A stretch of DNA of 64,000 nucleotides from the NCBI RefSeq assembly GCF_026625045.1, contig NZ_CP113089.1, positions 1,426,001-1,490,000 on the forward strand. Direction: 5' to 3'. The position numbers and the translations under genes are program-made. This stretch comes from Microcella daejeonensis. GTDB lineage: Bacteria > Actinomycetota > Actinomycetes > Actinomycetales > Microbacteriaceae. Below are positions 54,724 to 64,000 of this stretch, in pieces. Position 1 is the first letter of the stretch; each line of letters begins with the position of its first letter. Under the pieces are notes generated by a model, which was given only the letters and a program-made list of their open reading frames with translations, searched no databases and was not told the DNA's origin.

Positions 54724-55824
54724 ATGAGCGAGCCCCGATCGAGCAGACCGACCGACCGCAGCACGGGCGTGCGCCGCCGCGGGGCATCCCGTCGCCTGCT
54801 CGCCCTCGTCGCGATCGCGACCGCCTCGGCCGTTCTGGGGGGATGCTCCGCGCCCGCCCCGGACCCCGTCGACGACGCCCGCCCCTCGCCGTCGCCGAGC
54901 CCCGAGTACGTCTCGACGTACGTCGAGCCGCCGGCGATCGAGCTCGCGCCGCTGACCGGGGAGCCCGTGGAGCCGGGCTCGCTCGCCCGCAGCACCCTCG
55001 CCGCGAAGATCGACAACCACCCGCGCGCGCGGCCACAGGTCGGCCTCGACCGGGCCGACATCGTCTTCGAGGAGCTCGTCGAGGGCGGCCTCACCCGCTA
55101 CGTCGGCGTCTGGCACTCGGACGTGCCGGCCGAGATCGGCCCCATCCGCTCCATCCGGCCGATGGATCCCGACATCATCTCTCCGCTCGGCGGCATCGTC
55201 GCCTACTCGGGCGGGCAGCAGCGCTTCGTCGACCTGATGCGCGCCACCCGCGTGTACAACGCCATCCACGGGCAGGCCGACACCGATGCGGTCATGTACC
55301 GAGGATCGAACGCCCCGGCGCCGCACAACGTGATCGTGCGCGCGCCCGAGCTGCTCGCCCAGCACGCCGACATCGCCCCGCCGGCTCAGCAGTTCGCCTT
55401 CGCCGCCGACGCCGCCTCGGCGACGGCCGCGAAGGACGGTCAGCCGATCACCTCGATGGCGATGACCTTCGGCTCCCTGGGCTCGCCGTCGTGGGCGTGG
55501 GATGCCGCGAGCGGCACCTGGCTGCGCTCGATGACCGGCGGGGCGCCCGACACGGCGGCCTCGGGTGCCCGGCTGAGCGCGGTGAACATCGTCGTCATGC
55601 GGGTGCCCGTGCAGGTCATCCAGGACATCCCGACGACGCAGATGATCGGCGGCGGCGAGGCCTGGGTCTCGTCCGGCGGCAAGATCGTGCCGGCCACCTG
55701 GTCGAAGCCCGATCAGAACACCCCGCCGCGGCTCGTCGACGCCCAGGGCGCCGCGGTGCGTCTTGCTCCCGGAGCGACGTGGGTGGAGCTCGTTCCGACC
55801 GACGGGTCGTTCAGCTTCCAGTAG
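54724..55824 (+). CDS. DUF3048 domain lipoprotein (YerB-like)
   Basis: A 366-residue exported lipoprotein; lipobox VLGGC (Cys about 41). It is followed by a linker and DUF3048: LAAKIDNHPRARPQVGLDRADIVFEELVEGG (IDNHPRARPQ, DIVFEELVEGG), IGPIRSIRPMDPDII, YSGGQQRF and the C-terminal half from about 250 with WAWDAASGTWLR. Function unknown, but the fold includes a putative substrate pocket. ATG 54724 is 6 nt after TATCGT (54712-54717), leaderless. Immediately upstream of the groEL control region. Confidence 0.87.
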   Translation: MSEPRSSRPTDRSTGVRRRGASRRLLALVAIATASAVLGGCSAPAPDPVDDARPSPSPSPEYVSTYVEPPAIELAPLTGEPVEPGSLARSTLAAKIDNHPRARPQVGLDRADIVFEELVEGGLTRYVGVWHSDVPAEIGPIRSIRPMDPDIISPLGGIVAYSGGQQRFVDLMRATRVYNAIHGQADTDAVMYRGSNAPAPHNVIVRAPELLAQHADIAPPAQQFAFAADAASATAAKDGQPITSMAMTFGSLGSPSWAWDAASGTWLRSMTGGAPDTAASGARLSAVNIVVMRVPVQVIQDIPTTQMIGGGEAWVSSGGKIVPATWSKPDQNTPPRLVDAQGAAVRLAPGATWVELVPTDGSFSFQ

Positions 55825-55846
55825 CCGCGCGGCTCCCTCCCGTCGG

Positions 55847-55873
55847 CTTGCACTCTCCCTGCGCGAGTGCCAG
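55847..55873 (+). promoter_or_regulatory. CIRCE operator 1 of groEL
   Basis: CTTGCACTC-N9-GAGTGCCAG (55847-55873). It overlaps the probable promoter: -35 TTGCAC (55848-55853) and -10 CAGAAT (55871-55876), spacing 17. Confidence 0.88.
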
Positions 55874-55881
55874 AATCGCAG

Positions 55882-57580
<1,699 letters not shown>

Positions 57581-57610
57581 GCCCCTCCCCGCCGGTCACC
57601 CGGCACGCCA

Positions 57611-57646
57611 GAACGGGGCGGCTCCCACCAGGGAGCCGCCCCGTTC
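57611..57646. terminator. Terminator after groEL
   Basis: A perfect 16-bp stem, 57611-57626 with 57631-57646, loop ACCA, 30 nt after the groEL stop and 58 nt before the end of the convergent WXG100 gene. Confidence 0.88.
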
Positions 57647-57704
57647 CGCGTTCCCGGCGTCGTCATCCGGGGGTCGTCGGCGCCGGTCGTCGGCGCCAGT
57701 CGGT

Positions 57705-57995
57705 TCAGCGCTGGAACAGCCGGGCGTTCGCCTGCTCGATCTCGGCGTAGTGCGTGCCCGCGCTGCCGAGCGCCTCGGTGATGCTCGCGAGCATCTGCTC
57801 GACCTGGCGCTGCGTGGCCGTCCACTCGCCCAGCAGCGACTGGAAGGCCGTCGCGGCCGGGCCGGTCCACGCGCCCTGCAGGGCGCCGAGGTCGGCCGTG
57901 AGGCCCGAGACCTCGCCCTGGATGCGCGCGATCGTGCCGCGGGCGGTGCTCACCGCGGTCAGCACCGCGTCGCTGTCGACCTGGTACCGGGTCAT
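57705..57995 (-). CDS. WXG100 family protein (ESAT-6-like)
   Basis: A 96-residue helical hairpin protein. The Trp-x-Gly turn is in GAWTGPAATAF (about residues 41-51), flanked by two amphipathic helices, with YAEIEQANARLF at the end, close to the YxxxD/E export signal (Y-A-E-I-E). Such proteins are substrates of type VII secretion. No EccC-type ATPase or partner gene is in the window. ATG 57995 has a very strong AAGGAGGAG, unlike the leaderless genes around it. It lies 51 nt downstream of the histidine kinase on the same strand, so it is probably the third gene of the two-component operon. Confidence 0.9.
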   Translation of the reverse strand: MTRYQVDSDAVLTAVSTARGTIARIQGEVSGLTADLGALQGAWTGPAATAFQSLLGEWTATQRQVEQMLASITEALGSAGTHYAEIEQANARLFQR

Positions 57996-58046
57996 GGTCT
58001 CCTCCTTGCTCTCCGGCGGAGCCGCTCCCCGCCGTCGAGGGGGAGG

Positions 58047-59783
58047 TTAGGAGGCGACGGGTGCGGGGCTCGGCGCCGCGGCGCCATCGGGGGCGTCGGC
58101 GGGCGTCGCGACCCTGGGGAGGAGCGGCAGCGCCACGCGGAAGGTCGCTCCGCCGCCCGGGGTGTCGAGCACCTCGACCCGTCCGCCATGCAGATCGACG
58201 ATGGAGGCCACGATCGCGAGGCCGAGCCCGGAGCCGCCGGTGTCGCGCGTGCGGGAGGAATCGGCGCGGAAGAACCGCTGGAAGATCTTCTCCTTGAGCT
58301 CGGCCGGGATCCCCTCGCCGTGGTCGACGACGGCGATCGTCGCCATGCCCGCGGGCAGGTCGAGACCGACGACCAGCTCGATGGGGGATCCGGCGTCGGT
58401 GAAGCGCATCGCGTTGCCGACGAGGTTCGTGACGACCTGCCGGAGCTTGTTCTCCTCGCCCAGGACGACCGCCGAGAATCCGGGCGCCGTGGGAACGGGC
58501 ACGTCGAGCGGCGCCGACTGCTCGGGGGCGGATGCCCGCCGCCGGCCGCGCAGGCGCGCCAGCGCCGACCGCGAGGCCGACACCGTACGCCCGTTCGTGC
58601 GCGGCTCCCTCGGCGGCGGCGCGAGGTCGGGATCGGCCGGAGGCGTCGCGTCGACCTCCCCGTACTGCGTGGCGCTGGCCTCGTCGATGACGACCTGCAC
58701 CTCCCGGTCGGGGGCGCCGGCCATGGTGTCGAGGGCGGCGTCGCGGGCGAGGAGCACGAGATCGACCGGTCCGGGCTCGAGGGGCTTGGCTTCGTCGAGG
58801 CGGGCCAGTGCGAGCAGGTCGCCGACGAGCGCCGACATCCGGATCGCCTCCTTCTCGATGCGCTCCATCGCCTGCGCGACGTCGGCCTCCTTCTGGATGG
58901 CCCCCATGCGGTAGAGCTCGGCGTAGCCCCGCAGGCTCACGAGGGGCGTGCGCAGCTCGTGGCTGGCGTCGCCGACGAACCGACGCATCTGGGCGATGGT
59001 CGCGGCGCGGTCGGCGAAGGCGCGGTCGATGCGCGAGAGCATGGTGTTGAGCGAGCGGTTGAGGCGGCCGACCTCGGTGTTGGGGGTCGCGCCGCCCAGG
59101 CGCTGGCTGAAGTCGCCGCCGGCGAAGCGCGCCGCGGTCGCCTCGACGTCGCGCAGCGGGCGGAAGGTCGACGAGACGAGCAGGCGCGTGAGCGCGGCGC
59201 TGAGGATGACCGCCACGAGCCCGAAGCCGAGGAAGATCGACGCGAAGTTGCCGATGATGCCGTTGGTCGGCGCGAGGTCCGCTCCGATGACAAGCGTCGC
59301 GGGCCGCGGCTCGCTCTCGTCGTCGACGAGCGTCAGTGAGAAGGCCGCGAGCCGCCACTGGCCGGAGCGGTTCTCGCTCGCCACCGTGATGCCCTCGCCG
59401 TAGCGGGTCTGGACGTACGAGAGGGTGAGACGGCTCGCGTCGGGCGCCTGGGAGCGCCGGGCATCCGTCACGTTGTCGTCGATGAGCGCACCGCTCGCGT
59501 CGACCGCGCCGAAGTAGAGCGGCGAGGAGACCACGGAGGAGCCCGTGACGGGCGTGAACGTCTCATCGAAGTCGTCGAGCGAGAGGCGGTCGCCCTGCGC
59601 CCGCAGCTCGTCGGCGGCGAGCAGAAGCTGGCGGTCGACCTGCCCGACGAGAGTCTGCTGCAGCACCGTGATGGTGCCGGCGCCGACGATCATGAGACCG
59701 ATGGTGACCACCAGCACGGTCACCCCGGTGATCTTGGATCGGAGGGAGATCCCCTCCCACCACTTCGTCAGCTGCTCATGCAT
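58047..59783 (-). CDS. Sensor histidine kinase
   Basis: A 578-residue membrane kinase. Two helices (about 18-42 and 180-203) frame an extracytoplasmic sensor of about 140 residues; then HAMP (about 203-255), H-box GDASHELRTPL with His275, and an ATPase domain with N-box LRQVVTNLVGNAMRFT, G1 VVDHGEGIPAEL, F-box IFQRFFRAD and G2 GGSGLGLAI. An insertion of about 60 residues (about 375-435), rich in Pro, Arg and Ser, splits the first strands of the ATPase domain. The C-terminal 25 residues are Ala/Pro-rich. Partner regulator 12 nt upstream. Signal unknown; TrcS/TcrY-type by architecture. Confidence 0.9.
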   Translation of the reverse strand: MHEQLTKWWEGISLRSKITGVTVLVVTIGLMIVGAGTITVLQQTLVGQVDRQLLLAADELRAQGDRLSLDDFDETFTPVTGSSVVSSPLYFGAVDASGALIDDNVTDARRSQAPDASRLTLSYVQTRYGEGITVASENRSGQWRLAAFSLTLVDDESEPRPATLVIGADLAPTNGIIGNFASIFLGFGLVAVILSAALTRLLVSSTFRPLRDVEATAARFAGGDFSQRLGGATPNTEVGRLNRSLNTMLSRIDRAFADRAATIAQMRRFVGDASHELRTPLVSLRGYAELYRMGAIQKEADVAQAMERIEKEAIRMSALVGDLLALARLDEAKPLEPGPVDLVLLARDAALDTMAGAPDREVQVVIDEASATQYGEVDATPPADPDLAPPPREPRTNGRTVSASRSALARLRGRRRASAPEQSAPLDVPVPTAPGFSAVVLGEENKLRQVVTNLVGNAMRFTDAGSPIELVVGLDLPAGMATIAVVDHGEGIPAELKEKIFQRFFRADSSRTRDTGGSGLGLAIVASIVDLHGGRVEVLDTPGGGATFRVALPLLPRVATPADAPDGAAAPSPAPVAS

Positions 59784-59795
59784 GGAGGGCCGAGG

Positions 59796-60488
59796 CTAGA
59801 CCTTGGCCGCCTTGAGCATGTACCCGAATCCGCGCTTGGTCTGGATGAGCGGCTCGTCGGTGTGCTGGTCGAGCTTGCGCCGCAGGTACGAGATGTAGCT
59901 CTCGACGATGCCCGCGTCGCCGTTGAAGTCGTACTCCCACACGTGGTCGAGGATCTGCGCCTTCGACAGCACCCGGTTGGGGTTGAGCATGAGGTAGCGC
60001 AGCAGCTTGAACTCGGTGGGGGACAGCTCGATGACGACGTCGCCGACGGCCACCTCGTGCGTGTCCTGATCCATCATGAGCTCGCCCGTGCGGATGATCG
60101 CGTCGTCCTCCTCCTGCATCGTGCGGCGCAGGATGGCCTTGATGCGGGCGACGATCTCGTCGAGGCTGAACGGCTTGGTGACGTAGTCGTCGCCGCCGAC
60201 GGTCAGACCCATGATCTTGTCGTCGGTGTCGTCCTTCGCCGTGAGGAAGAGGATGGGGCTCGTGTACCCGCTCGACCGCAGGCGCTTGGTGACGCCGAAG
60301 CCGTTGATGTCGGGGAGCATGACGTCGAGGATGATCAGGTCGGGCTCCTCCTCGAGCACCGCCGAGATCGCCTGCGCGCCGTTGCCGACCGCGCGCACCA
60401 TGAATCCGGCGAAGCGCAGCGATGTCGTGAGCAGATCGCGGATGTTCGGTTCATCGTCCACGATCAGAATCTTGGGTCCGTCAGCCAT
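59796..60488 (-). CDS. Response regulator, OmpR/PhoB family
   Basis: A 230-residue regulator partnered with the kinase. Receiver: ILIVDDEPNIRD, phospho-acceptor Asp55 (LIILDVMLPD), Thr83 region FLTAKD, Lys105 (YVTKPFS). DNA-binding winged helix: ELSPTEFKLLRYLMLNPNRVLSKAQILDHVW and RRKLD..LIQTKRGFGYML. It closely follows TrcR/PhoP-type sequences. GATACT (60495-60500) is 6 nt before the ATG, leaderless. Likely controls its own operon including the WXG100 gene; not proven. Confidence 0.92.
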   Translation of the reverse strand: MADGPKILIVDDEPNIRDLLTTSLRFAGFMVRAVGNGAQAISAVLEEEPDLIILDVMLPDINGFGVTKRLRSSGYTSPILFLTAKDDTDDKIMGLTVGGDDYVTKPFSLDEIVARIKAILRRTMQEEDDAIIRTGELMMDQDTHEVAVGDVVIELSPTEFKLLRYLMLNPNRVLSKAQILDHVWEYDFNGDAGIVESYISYLRRKLDQHTDEPLIQTKRGFGYMLKAAKV

Positions 60489-60634
60489 GAGGCAAGTATC
60501 TGCGCGTTCGTTGCACGTTTCCTGAGAGGCGCGCCGAAGTCGCGCGATATCGACCTGCGACCGACCTCGGTGCCAGCCGGGCGAGCGGGGTGCGCATCAT
60601 GCGCGATGTCGGTGCGGCGGCGTAGCGTTCCGCC

Positions 60635-61345
60635 ATGGACGTCCTCCTCATCCCCGGCTTCTGGCTCGACGGCGATTCCTGGCAGCCCGTCACCGACGCG
60701 CTCGTCGCGGCCGGCCATCGGCCGCATCCCCTCACCCTCCCCGGCAAGGCGCCCGGCGAGTCCGCAGCGGGCATCGGGCTGCGCGACCACGTCGACGCCG
60801 TGATCGCGGCGATGGATGCCCTGCCGCAGCCCCTCGTGCTCGTCGGGCACAGCGGCGGCGGCTCGATCGCCTGGGCCGCGGCCGATGCGCGACCCGGGGC
60901 CGTCGCCCGGGTCGTCTTCGTGGATGCGCTGCCGTTCCCCGCGGGCGGGCCCGTCAACGACGAGCTGCCCGTCGTCGGCGATGCGGTTCCGCTGCCGGAC
61001 TGGTCGGTGTTCGAGCCCGATGATCTCGTCGACCTTGACGACGCCCTGCGCGCGCGCTTCGCGGCCATCGCCGTGCCCGAGCCCGCGCGGGTGGCCTCCG
61101 ACCCGCAGCAGCTGCACGACGATGCGCGGTTCGCGGTGCCGGTGACGATCATCGCCTGCGAGTTCCCCGCCGCGACCGTGCACGAGGTCATCGCCTCGGA
61201 GGCGGCGTGGGGCGCGGAGCTGCGCCGGCTGCACGCACTGGAGATCGTCGAGCTGCCGACTGGGCACTGGCCGCAGCTCACCCGCCCGGCAGAGCTCGCC
61301 TCGGTCGTGACCTCGGTCGTCGTCGCGACGGCCGGTGCTGCGTAA
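60635..61345 (+). CDS. Alpha/beta hydrolase
   Basis: A 236-residue cytoplasmic hydrolase: IPGFWLDGDSWQPV (oxyanion region), nucleophile elbow LVGHSGGGSIAW (Ser), acid probably in the LPDWSVFEPDD region or ACEFPA strand, and catalytic His in PTGHWPQLTRP. The short cap and the GHSGGG elbow are seen in esterase-like actinobacterial proteins. Substrate unknown. TAGCGT (60623-60628) is 6 nt upstream of the ATG, leaderless. Confidence 0.85.
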   Translation: MDVLLIPGFWLDGDSWQPVTDALVAAGHRPHPLTLPGKAPGESAAGIGLRDHVDAVIAAMDALPQPLVLVGHSGGGSIAWAAADARPGAVARVVFVDALPFPAGGPVNDELPVVGDAVPLPDWSVFEPDDLVDLDDALRARFAAIAVPEPARVASDPQQLHDDARFAVPVTIIACEFPAATVHEVIASEAAWGAELRRLHALEIVELPTGHWPQLTRPAELASVVTSVVVATAGAA

Positions 61346-61354
61346 CCCGCCGGG

Positions 61355-63004
61355 CTAGGCGGCGAGACCGATCGAGGTCGCGTCGAGGATCGTGTAGCTG
61401 TAGCCCTGCTCGGCGAGGAACCGCTGGCGGTTCTGCGCGAAGTCCTGGTCGACGGTGTCGCGCGCGACGAGCGTGTAGAAGTGCGCGGGCAGCCCGCTCT
61501 TCTTCGGCCGCAGCAGGCGCCCGAGCCGCTGCGCCTCCTCCTGCCGCGAGCCGAACGAGCCCGAGACCTGGATGGCGACGGTGGCCTCCGGCAGGTCGAC
61601 GGAGAAGTTCGCGACCTTCGAGACCACGAGCACGGGCGTCACGCCGTCGCGGAACTCCTGGAACAGCCGCTCGCGCTCCTCGACCGAGGTTGATCCGGTC
61701 AGCTGCGGCACCCCGAGCGCCTCGGCGAGCTCGTCGATCTGGTCGAGGTACTGCCCGATGATGAGGATGCGCTCGTCGGCGTGCTGCTCGACGAGGCGCT
61801 TGACGACCTCGAGCTTCGCCGGGGCCGTGGCGGCCATCCGGTAGCGCTGGTCGTCGGCGCTCGCCGCGTACTCCAGGCGCTCGGTGGCCGGGAGGTCGAC
61901 CCGCACCTCGTAGCAGCTGGCGGGGGAGATGAAGCCCTGGGCCTCGATCTCCTTCCAGGGGGCGTCGAAGCGCTTCGGGCCGATCAGGCTGAACACGTCG
62001 CTCTCCCGGCCGTCCTCGCGCACGAGGGTCGCGGTGAGCCCGAGGCGGCGGCGCGCCTGCAGCTCGGCGGTGAGCTTGAAGACCGGCGCAGGCAGCAGGT
62101 GCACCTCGTCGTAGACGATGAGGCCCCAGTCGAGGGCGTCGAGCAGGGCGAGGTGCGCGTACTGCCCCTTCCGCTTCGCGGTGAGGATCTGGTACGTCGC
62201 GATCGTGACCGGCTTGATCTCCTTGAGCTGGCCGGAGTACTCGCCGATCTCGTCCTCGGTGAGGCTCGTGCGGTTGAGCAGCTCGGTGCGCCACTGGCGG
62301 GCCGAGACGGTGTTCGTCACGAGCACGAGCGTCGTCGTGCCGGCCGCGGCCATCGCTGCGGCGCCCACGAGCGTCTTGCCGGCGCCGCAGGGCAGCACCA
62401 CGACGCCCGAGCCGCCGTCGAAGAAGTGGTCGACGGCCGTCTGCTGGTACGGCCGAAGGCTCCAGCCCTCATGGTCGAGGTCGATCGCGTGCGGGGTGCC
62501 GGGGGTGTAGCCGGCGAGGTCCTCCGCCGGCCATCCGATCTTCACCAGCTCCTGCTTGACCTGCCCGCGGGCCCACGCCTCGAGCTCGAAGGTCGTCGAG
62601 TCGATGCGGCGCACCAGCAGGGGCGCGACCTTGCGGTTGGAGGCGATCTCGGTGAGCACCGCGGTGTCGGTGCTGCGCAGCAGCAGCACCCCCTCGTCGC
62701 CGCGCTCGATGACGAGCCGGCCGTAGCGGCCGACGGTCTCGGCGATGTCGATCGAGACCGACTGCGGCACGGGGAACTTCGAGTACTTCTCCAGCACGGC
62801 GAGCATCTCGTCGGCGGCGTGGCCGGCGGCCCGGGCGTTCCAGAGCCCGAGCCGGGTGATGCGGTAGGTGTGCACGTGCTCGGGCGCGCGCTCGAGCTCG
62901 GCGAACACGGCGAGGGCGTGACGCGCCTCCTCGGCCAGCGGACTGGCCACCTCCAGCAGCACGGTTCGGTCGCTCTGGACGATCAGCGGGCCGTCAGGAT
63001 TCAT
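61355..63004 (-). CDS. XPB-type DNA repair helicase
   Basis: A 549-residue superfamily 2 helicase, homologue of eukaryotic XPB/ERCC3. An N-terminal damage-recognition region (about 20-160) precedes motor domain 1: RPYQQTAVDHF, Walker A VVLPCGAGKTLVG, DEVH box LIVYDEVHLLP, the XPB RED motif in TLVREDGRE; motor domain 2 has RILIIGQYLDQIDELA and QVSGSFGSRQEEAQRLGRLLRPK. It acts in DNA unwinding, probably nucleotide excision or recombination repair. TAGACT (63013-63018) is 8 nt before the ATG, near-leaderless. The adjacent upstream gene is its usual helicase-associated partner. The alkyltransferase-like protein at 4.7 kb may feed the same repair route. Confidence 0.95.
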   Translation of the reverse strand: MNPDGPLIVQSDRTVLLEVASPLAEEARHALAVFAELERAPEHVHTYRITRLGLWNARAAGHAADEMLAVLEKYSKFPVPQSVSIDIAETVGRYGRLVIERGDEGVLLLRSTDTAVLTEIASNRKVAPLLVRRIDSTTFELEAWARGQVKQELVKIGWPAEDLAGYTPGTPHAIDLDHEGWSLRPYQQTAVDHFFDGGSGVVVLPCGAGKTLVGAAAMAAAGTTTLVLVTNTVSARQWRTELLNRTSLTEDEIGEYSGQLKEIKPVTIATYQILTAKRKGQYAHLALLDALDWGLIVYDEVHLLPAPVFKLTAELQARRRLGLTATLVREDGRESDVFSLIGPKRFDAPWKEIEAQGFISPASCYEVRVDLPATERLEYAASADDQRYRMAATAPAKLEVVKRLVEQHADERILIIGQYLDQIDELAEALGVPQLTGSTSVEERERLFQEFRDGVTPVLVVSKVANFSVDLPEATVAIQVSGSFGSRQEEAQRLGRLLRPKKSGLPAHFYTLVARDTVDQDFAQNRQRFLAEQGYSYTILDATSIGLAA

Positions 63005-63053
63005 AGCGGGCCAGTCTAGGTGCGCCGCCTGTGAGCGACCGACCGCGGCGGTG

Positions 63054-64000
63054 CTAGTCGAGCGGCTCGAGCGCCGTGATGCTCGAGACCGGCAGCGTGC
63101 GCTCCACGTCGGCGACGCGGTCGCGGCCGCGCACGCGGCCCGCCGCGGCGCCCGTCGGCTCGAGGTCGAACGACCGCTCGCCGCCGTCGGGCATGCGCAC
63201 GGTGGCGCGCACGCCGAGCTTGCCGCGGATCGCGAGCTCCCACTGCCGCACGACCCAGGCTCCGCCGCTGTCGGGGCCCGAGGCCGCCGAGGATTCGCGC
63301 ATGCGGCTCACGGCGGCGGCGACGGCGTCGACCGGGGTCGGCACGGTCGCGCGCACGGTGCCGCGACGGGGGCGCTCGAGCGGCACGGCGCCGTCCTCCG
63401 GCGCGGCCGGGTAGCGGGCGTCGATGAGGGTCCACAGCACGACGGCGGGCTCGAGCCGGCTGACCAGGCGGTGCGGGCCCACGCGCACGAGCCCCAGCGG
63501 GGCGGCGGCGGTGTCGACCAGCACGGCGTCGAGCATGCCGGTGTCGTCGCTGCGCACGGCGGTGCGGGCGCCGAGGTCGGCGGTCTCCTCCGGCGTGAGC
63601 TCGGCCACGCGGATGGTGCCGTAGCGGCGGGCGGTCTCGCGCACGAGGTACTCGAGCGGCTGCGGGACGCCGGTGAGCGAGATGCCGGCGAGGAAGGCGA
63701 GCAGGGCATCCGCCGTCTCGCCCAGCGCGATCGCGCGACCGAGGGTCTCGGCGGTGATGCGGTAGCGCCCCGCGAGCCCTGCGCTCTCGAGCTCGGCCAT
63801 GCGGCGCAGCTGCTCGTCGACGCCGCCGTCGAGCGGGCCGGGCGAGACGACGGTGAGGTCGTGCTGCAGGTAGACCTTGTCGACCGTCGTGGGCACGAGC
63901 GGGGCGAGCACCTCGGCGGCCGCCTCGGCTCCGCCGGTGACGAGAGCCGCTCCGACGCTCGAGGGCCGGCCGTCGACGGCGATGCCGAGGCGGTCGCCCT
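63054..64000 (-). CDS. Helicase-associated domain protein (Rv0862c-like), 5' part beyond the window
   Basis: The frame is open from the window edge to the stop at 63054-63056, giving the last 315 or so residues. The sequence GAALVTGG..VLAPLVPTTVDKVYLQHDLTVVSPG (VYLQHDLTVVSPGPLD), ITAETLGRAIALGETADALLAFLAGIS and TGVPQPLEYLVRETARRYG is that of the large helicase-associated (helicase C3) protein found next to XPB helicases in actinobacteria (Rv0862c beside Rv0861c). It ends 49 nt before the helicase. Its role is unknown, though the constant pairing suggests a common repair complex. Confidence 0.85.
   Translation of the reverse strand, partial: GDRLGIAVDGRPSSVGAALVTGGAEAAAEVLAPLVPTTVDKVYLQHDLTVVSPGPLDGGVDEQLRRMAELESAGLAGRYRITAETLGRAIALGETADALLAFLAGISLTGVPQPLEYLVRETARRYGTIRVAELTPEETADLGARTAVRSDDTGMLDAVLVDTAAAPLGLVRVGPHRLVSRLEPAVVLWTLIDARYPAAPEDGAVPLERPRRGTVRATVPTPVDAVAAAVSRMRESSAASGPDSGGAWVVRQWELAIRGKLGVRATVRMPDGGERSFDLEPTGAAAGRVRGRDRVADVERTLPVSSITALEPLD

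Noticed and set aside
57705-57995. A type VII (ESX) secretion locus
   Set aside because: No EccC, EccD, mycosin or paired WXG100 gene in the surrounding sequence; only one small gene is present.
58047-60488. Assignment of the two-component system as MtrAB
   Set aside because: No LpqB lipoprotein gene follows, the sequences look more like TrcRS/PhoPR types, and the operon ends in a WXG100 gene.

Overview
The window is chromosomal DNA of a very GC-rich actinobacterium, most likely of the family Microbacteriaceae (Micrococcales); I do not name a genus. The evidence is the extreme third-position GC, GTG starts, many genes with no Shine-Dalgarno sequence but a -10 box 6-8 nt before the start codon (leaderless type), actinobacterial families (DUF3263, DUF4244 Tad pilin, WXG100, XPB helicase with its associated protein) and actinobacterial signals (HAIR, CIRCE, a mycobacterial-type SOS box, 6C RNA). 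There is no rRNA, CRISPR array, prophage or insertion sequence. Nearly all of it is coding, and runs of conserved gene order resemble Mycobacterium tuberculosis (metallophosphoesterase-ponA2-RidA-acs-6C RNA-tad-topA-holB; DUF3263-LytR_C-groEL2; XPB-helicase-associated protein).

Layout. 1-9.4 kb: 3' end of purH, a two-gene heterodimeric ABC exporter, an alkyltransferase-like protein with a GNAT enzyme, icd, a P1B-type metal ATPase and a divergently controlled hsp20 carrying both CIRCE and HAIR operators. 9.5-12.3 kb: a three-gene flavin electron-transfer operon (FMN-binding lipoprotein, ApbE flavin transferase, RnfD/NqrB-like membrane protein fused to a ferredoxin-reductase module). 12.6-22.7 kb: a large secreted subtilase, then purU-nagA-DUF1349, and two LtrA paralogues flanking an MFS exporter. 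22.7-25.1 kb: glyA-folD behind a ZTP (pfl) riboswitch, a one-carbon/purine unit that fits purH and purU elsewhere in the window. 25.2-31.5 kb: a DUF805 protein, an ABC-F ribosome-protection-type ATPase behind a three-codon leader ORF, the 5-oxoprolinase genes pxpA and fused pxpBC, and an SOS-box-controlled radical SAM protein.

31.6-43.2 kb: LuxR-type response regulator, thymidine kinase, tRNA-Pro, a class A penicillin-binding protein with PASTA domains and its metallophosphoesterase partner, a 51-residue DUF4177 protein, RidA, acetyl-CoA synthetase, a 6C small RNA and a compact Tad pilus operon (ATPase, fused TadB/C-like protein, pilin, two TadE-like proteins). 43.3-49.6 kb: topA, tmk, holB and a secreted peptidase-like lipoprotein in one overlapping operon. 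49.7-64 kb: tRNA-Thr, a DMT permease, redox and acetyltransferase genes, DUF3263/LytR_C/DUF3048, groEL with two CIRCE boxes, a two-component system followed by a lone WXG100 protein, and the XPB helicase with its associated protein running off the end.

The points most worth a second look are the flavin operon, the dual heat-shock control of hsp20, the ABC-F leader ORF, the SOS-controlled leaderless radical SAM gene, and an octamer (GGATGCCC and its complement) that is strongly over-represented, forms the stems of terminators and imposes a rare GAT codon inside genes. Together with the Tad locus, that octamer invites a comparison with DNA-uptake or recombination signals.
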